Assembly: GCA_024642215.1 (NCBI GenBank)
Contig: JAHEBO010000045.1
Span: forward strand, 1 to 35,421
Reading direction: 5' to 3'
DNA from: Limnohabitans sp.
GTDB taxonomy: Bacteria > Pseudomonadota > Gammaproteobacteria > Burkholderiales > Burkholderiaceae_C
Length of the DNA stretch: 35,421 nucleotides
Made by a program: the position numbers and the translations under genes. Under the pieces are notes generated by a model that saw only the letters and a list, made by a program, of their open reading frames with translations, searched no databases and was not told the origin of the DNA. Of the stretch, positions 32,581 to 35,421 are shown piece by piece. How positions within the stretch are numbered: position 1 is the stretch's first letter; each line of letters begins with the position of its first letter.

Positions 32581-34269
32581 ATGGACAAGATTTGGCTTAA
32601 GAATTACCCCGCCAACGTAAAACACGACATCGATCCCAATGAATATTCATCATTGACCGATTTGCTCACGCGCGCCTTTCAACATCACGGCGACAGCCCT
32701 TTCTCGGTTTGCATGGAGCGGTGGATGACCTACCGCGAGCTCGACCAGTTGTCTCAAGCACTTGGCGCCTGGTTTCAGTCGCAAGGCTTGAAACCCGGCG
32801 ATCGCATTGCGCTGATGCTGCCCAATATTCCTCAATTTGCCGTCACGATGGCGGCCATCTTGCGTGCAGGTTACACATGCGTGAACGTCAATCCGCTTTA
32901 CACGGCCCGCGAACTGGAACACCAGCTCAAAGACTCTGGCGCAAGCGCCATCGTCATTTTGGAAAACTTTGCCCACACCTTGGCAGAAGTGATTGAGCAC
33001 ACGCAAATCAAGCACACGGTGCTGGCCTCCATGGGCGATTTGCTGGGCCCAGTTTATGGCCGCTGGATCACCTTTGCGGTTCGCCACTTGGCCAAAATGG
33101 TGCCGGAATTTGAATTGCCGCTGGGGGACAATCACAAGGTGACCTCTTTCAAGGAGGCCATTGCAGCCGGACGCCATCAAAGCTTCAAGGCTGCGCCCCA
33201 AACATTGGATGACATTGCATTTTTACAATACACAGGCGGCACGACGGGCTTGTCCAAAGGTGCAGTTTTAACCCATCGCAACATTGTGGCCGCTATTTTG
33301 CAAGCTGAAACCTGGTTTGCGCCAGCGCTTGAGCGATTGCCCGATTTGCGCAAAGTGAACAGCATTGCAGCGCTGCCGCTTTATCACATCTTTGCATTGA
33401 CTTTGTGCTTCTTGGCCATTCGTCAAGGCTCGCACCTCACCTTGGTGCCCAACCCGCGTGATTTTGCCAAGTTCATTGAAACGCTCAAAAAACGGCCTTT
33501 CCACATGCTGCCTGGTGTGAACACCTTGTTCAACGCTTTGCTGCAACACCCCATGTTCAAGTCCGTTGATTTTTCCAACTTGTGTTTGACACAAGCAGGT
33601 GGCATGGCGGCCTCCGAAGGCACGGCCCGCGCATGGCAAGCTGCTACGGGCAGTGCCATGATTGAAGGTTGGGGCATGAGTGAGACCTGCGCCATCGGCA
33701 CCAACAACCCCGTCACACGCACTTCTTTCAGCGGCACCATCGGGCTGCCCTTGCCCAGCATTGAGTTAGCCATCAAGGACGATGAGGGCAAAAGTTTGCC
33801 CCAAGGCGAGTCTGGCGAAATTTGCATTCGCGGCCCCAACGTGATGGTGGGCTATTACAAACAAGAAGAAGAAACCCGCAAGGCCTTTACGCCTGATGGC
33901 TACATGCGAACAGGTGATGTGGGCATCATGGACGAAGAGGGCTACTTCCGAATTGTCGACCGCAAAAAAGACATGATCATCGTCAGCGGCTTTAACGTAT
34001 TTCCGTCCGAACTGGAAAATGTCATTTCTCTTTGCCCCGGTGTCGTCGAATGTGCCGCCATTGGCATTCCAGATGCCATGCAAGGTGAAGCGATCAAAGT
34101 ATTTGTCGTACGAAGTGACAGCATGCTCACTGAAGATGCCGTTGCACGCTATTGCCACGACAACCTCACGGGTTACAAACGTCCTAAGTACATCGAGTTC
34201 CGCGACGAACTTCCCAAATCCAATGTGGGCAAAATTCTACGCAGAGAATTGCGCACCAATACCCACTGA
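32581..34269 (+). CDS. fadD: Long-chain fatty acid-CoA ligase
   Basis: A 562-residue AMP-forming acyl-CoA synthetase activating fatty acids with ATP and CoA. The P-loop is YTGGTTGLSKGA (217-228); GWGMSE, YMRTGDVG and VDRKKDMIIVSGFNVFPSELE are the other adenylation blocks; the C-terminal catalytic Lys551 is in SNVGKILRREL. Length matches E. coli FadD (561). AGGAG lies 8-9 nt upstream of ATG 32581. Confidence 0.95.
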   Translation: MDKIWLKNYPANVKHDIDPNEYSSLTDLLTRAFQHHGDSPFSVCMERWMTYRELDQLSQALGAWFQSQGLKPGDRIALMLPNIPQFAVTMAAILRAGYTCVNVNPLYTARELEHQLKDSGASAIVILENFAHTLAEVIEHTQIKHTVLASMGDLLGPVYGRWITFAVRHLAKMVPEFELPLGDNHKVTSFKEAIAAGRHQSFKAAPQTLDDIAFLQYTGGTTGLSKGAVLTHRNIVAAILQAETWFAPALERLPDLRKVNSIAALPLYHIFALTLCFLAIRQGSHLTLVPNPRDFAKFIETLKKRPFHMLPGVNTLFNALLQHPMFKSVDFSNLCLTQAGGMAASEGTARAWQAATGSAMIEGWGMSETCAIGTNNPVTRTSFSGTIGLPLPSIELAIKDDEGKSLPQGESGEICIRGPNVMVGYYKQEEETRKAFTPDGYMRTGDVGIMDEEGYFRIVDRKKDMIIVSGFNVFPSELENVISLCPGVVECAAIGIPDAMQGEAIKVFVVRSDSMLTEDAVARYCHDNLTGYKRPKYIEFRDELPKSNVGKILRRELRTNTH

Positions 34270-34284
34270 TCCATTAGCTCTCAA

Positions 34285-34309
34285 AGTTCAGGCCCTTGCG
34301 GCCTGAACT
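34285..34309 (+). terminator. Hairpin after fadD, weak or attenuating terminator
   Basis: AGTTCAGGCC and GGCCTGAACT pair perfectly (10 bp) around CTTGC, 15 nt past the fadD stop and 17 nt before the next gene. No U-tract follows, so it may act as an RNA-stability element rather than a full terminator. Confidence 0.5.
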
Positions 34310-34326
34310 CTCGAAGACTTGAATCG

Positions 34327-35247
34327 ATGCAAGACGTGCTCAACATTCCTGGCCTGAAAGTCTTTGAACGTGGCTGGTTGTCCGCCAACAACATCCTTCT
34401 GACCGATGCTGATTCAAGCACACTGATTGACAGTGGTTACGTGATACACCAACAGCAAACGCTGTTGCTGGTACAAAACGCATTGGGATCTCGTCCGCTT
34501 GACCGTTTGGTTAACACGCACTTGCACAGTGATCACTGCGGTGGTAATGCTTTGCTACAAAGCAATTATCCAAATTTGATCACCCTCATACCACCTGGTG
34601 AGTCACGTGCGGTTGAACAATGGGACACTGAGGCCCTCAGTTATGAGGCCACAGGACAAATGTGTCCGCGCTTTGGGTTTAACGGTTTGCTTTCGGCGGG
34701 TCAGTTGTTGCAGATGGCCGGGCTGGAGTGGCAAGTGCTGGCAGCTCCCGGACATGATCCTCATTCTGTGATCATGTTTGAACCTCAGCATCGTGTGTTG
34801 ATATCTGCCGATGCTTTGTGGGCCAATGGGTTTGGCGTGGTTTTCCCAGAATTAGAGGGTCTTGCTGCTTTTGAGGAGGTCTCTCAAACCTTGGATTTGA
34901 TTGAATCACTTCAACCTGAGTGGATCATTCCAGGACATGGTGCAGTGATCAAAGGAGTAGATGCGGCACTGTTCAATGCACGTCGAAAACTGGATGGGTT
35001 TATACAAAATCCTGCAAAACATGCCAAGTATGGCGCCAAGGTATTACTGAAATACAAGTTGCTTGAATTGAACCAGATTGCAACACTTGCATTCATTGAA
35101 TGGGCAACACAAGTTCGTTACTTTAAGTTGCTGCATCAAACATACAGTCCAGACATTAGCCTGAATGACTGGGTGATGACGATGCTAAGAGACTTAGAAA
35201 AAAGCAAAGCACTTGAGTTTCATGATCAATTGATCGTGAATATTTAA
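34327..35247 (+). CDS. Metallo-beta-lactamase-fold hydrolase
   Basis: A 306-residue enzyme. THLHSDHCGG supplies His65, His67, Asp69 and His70; APGHDPHSVIMF, ISADALW and IIPGHGAVIKG hold the remaining metal ligands. The layout suits the glyoxalase II/quinoprotein-relay-like branch. It follows fadD by 57 nt across a hairpin, so it may be read through from fadD. Its codons look more A/T-ended than those of neighbouring genes (visual impression, not computed). Substrate unknown. Confidence 0.88.
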   Translation: MQDVLNIPGLKVFERGWLSANNILLTDADSSTLIDSGYVIHQQQTLLLVQNALGSRPLDRLVNTHLHSDHCGGNALLQSNYPNLITLIPPGESRAVEQWDTEALSYEATGQMCPRFGFNGLLSAGQLLQMAGLEWQVLAAPGHDPHSVIMFEPQHRVLISADALWANGFGVVFPELEGLAAFEEVSQTLDLIESLQPEWIIPGHGAVIKGVDAALFNARRKLDGFIQNPAKHAKYGAKVLLKYKLLELNQIATLAFIEWATQVRYFKLLHQTYSPDISLNDWVMTMLRDLEKSKALEFHDQLIVNI

Positions 35248-35301
35248 AACGAGACAACGCTGCGTCAACAGTAACTGGCCATTGAGCCAGAAAATGCACA
35301 A

Positions 35302-35333
35302 AAAAAAACGCCCCATATTTCTATGGGGCGTTT
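35302..35333 (-). terminator. Rho-independent terminator of the rRNA operon (possibly bidirectional)
   Basis: A 12-bp stem (35306-35317 with 35322-35333) around TTTC. Read on the minus strand it is followed by a run of U (A run from 35301), ideal for ending the rRNA transcript. On the plus strand the tail is only TTTCTCGC, giving a weaker terminator for the MBL-fold gene. Confidence 0.9.
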
Positions 35334-35344
35334 CTCGCTATAAG

Positions 35345-35421
35345 AGCCTGACGATGTCCTACTTTCACACGGGAACCCGCACTATCATCGGCGCTGAATC
35401 GTTTCACTGTCCTGTTCGGGA
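35345..35421 (-). rRNA. rrf: 5S ribosomal RNA, 3' part (cut by window edge)
   Basis: Minus-strand reading starts CCCGAACAGGACAGTGAAAC, continues with CGCCGATGATAGTGCGGG and ends GTAGGACATCGTCAGGCT, the betaproteobacterial 5S pattern. About 77 nt are present; the first about 37 nt and any 23S/16S genes lie outside to the right. The 3' end is placed at about 35345 by the closing stem. Confidence 0.93.

Overview
The window looks like a chromosomal segment from a Betaproteobacterium of the order Burkholderiales, most like Comamonadaceae (Limnohabitans, Rhodoferax or Acidovorax relatives). This rests on protein flavour and gene order, not on a database search. Coding density is very high, most genes lie on the minus strand, intergenic gaps are short and several genes overlap by ATGA. 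I see no tRNA, CRISPR array, prophage gene or transposase gene.

Layout, left to right. (1) 1-2716: the 5' part of a UvrA-family excinuclease gene (minus strand, cut by the left edge). (2) 2717-3404: a repeat-rich island with a 63-residue membrane peptide gene between two long inverted repeats that share a core beginning TGGGGTCAGATCAAC. (3) 3405-5165: an MHS-type MFS transporter with a large extra periplasmic loop, then an orphan small subunit of a sodium:solute symporter on the plus strand (5404-5676). (4) 5681-14225: a tight minus-strand operon with the carboxylation and cleavage half of leucine degradation: methylcrotonyl-CoA carboxylase beta, an acyl-CoA dehydrogenase, methylglutaconyl-CoA hydratase, carboxylase alpha, a GhrA-type hydroxyacid dehydrogenase, HMG-CoA lyase, a DUF1289 protein and a DsbA-like isomerase. 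(5) 14322-15392: a divergent AraC-type regulator. (6) 15335-22346: a second minus-strand operon starting with a MerR-type regulator (LiuR), followed by a hotdog thioesterase, isovaleryl-CoA dehydrogenase, beta-carbonic anhydrase, thiolase, SDR, short-chain acyl-CoA dehydrogenase, a YchJ-family protein and a HAD phosphatase. (7) 22479-23594: a metallo-beta-lactamase-fold hydrolase divergent from liuR across a clear operator-like dyad. (8) 23611-31680: a minus-strand housekeeping block (corC, lnt, glyQ, glyS, gmhB, plsC-like, YgjP-like metallopeptidase). (9) 31729-35247: a GNAT protein, then fadD and a second MBL-fold hydrolase. (10) 35306-35421: a terminator and the 3' part of a 5S rRNA gene whose operon enters from the right edge.

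How it works together: isovaleryl-CoA is oxidised by LiuA, carboxylated by LiuB/LiuD (bicarbonate plausibly supplied by the carbonic anhydrase in the same cluster), hydrated by LiuC and split by HMG-CoA lyase to acetyl-CoA and acetoacetate. The thiolase can handle acetoacetyl-CoA, but no acetoacetate-activating enzyme is visible here. The two halves are in separate operons with a regulator gene at the head of each, so two-regulator control is likely. No wholly new multi-gene system is evident. The most unusual items are the repeat island, the orphan symporter subunit, the transporter's extra domain, and the carbonic anhydrase and extra acyl-CoA dehydrogenase inside the leucine genes.
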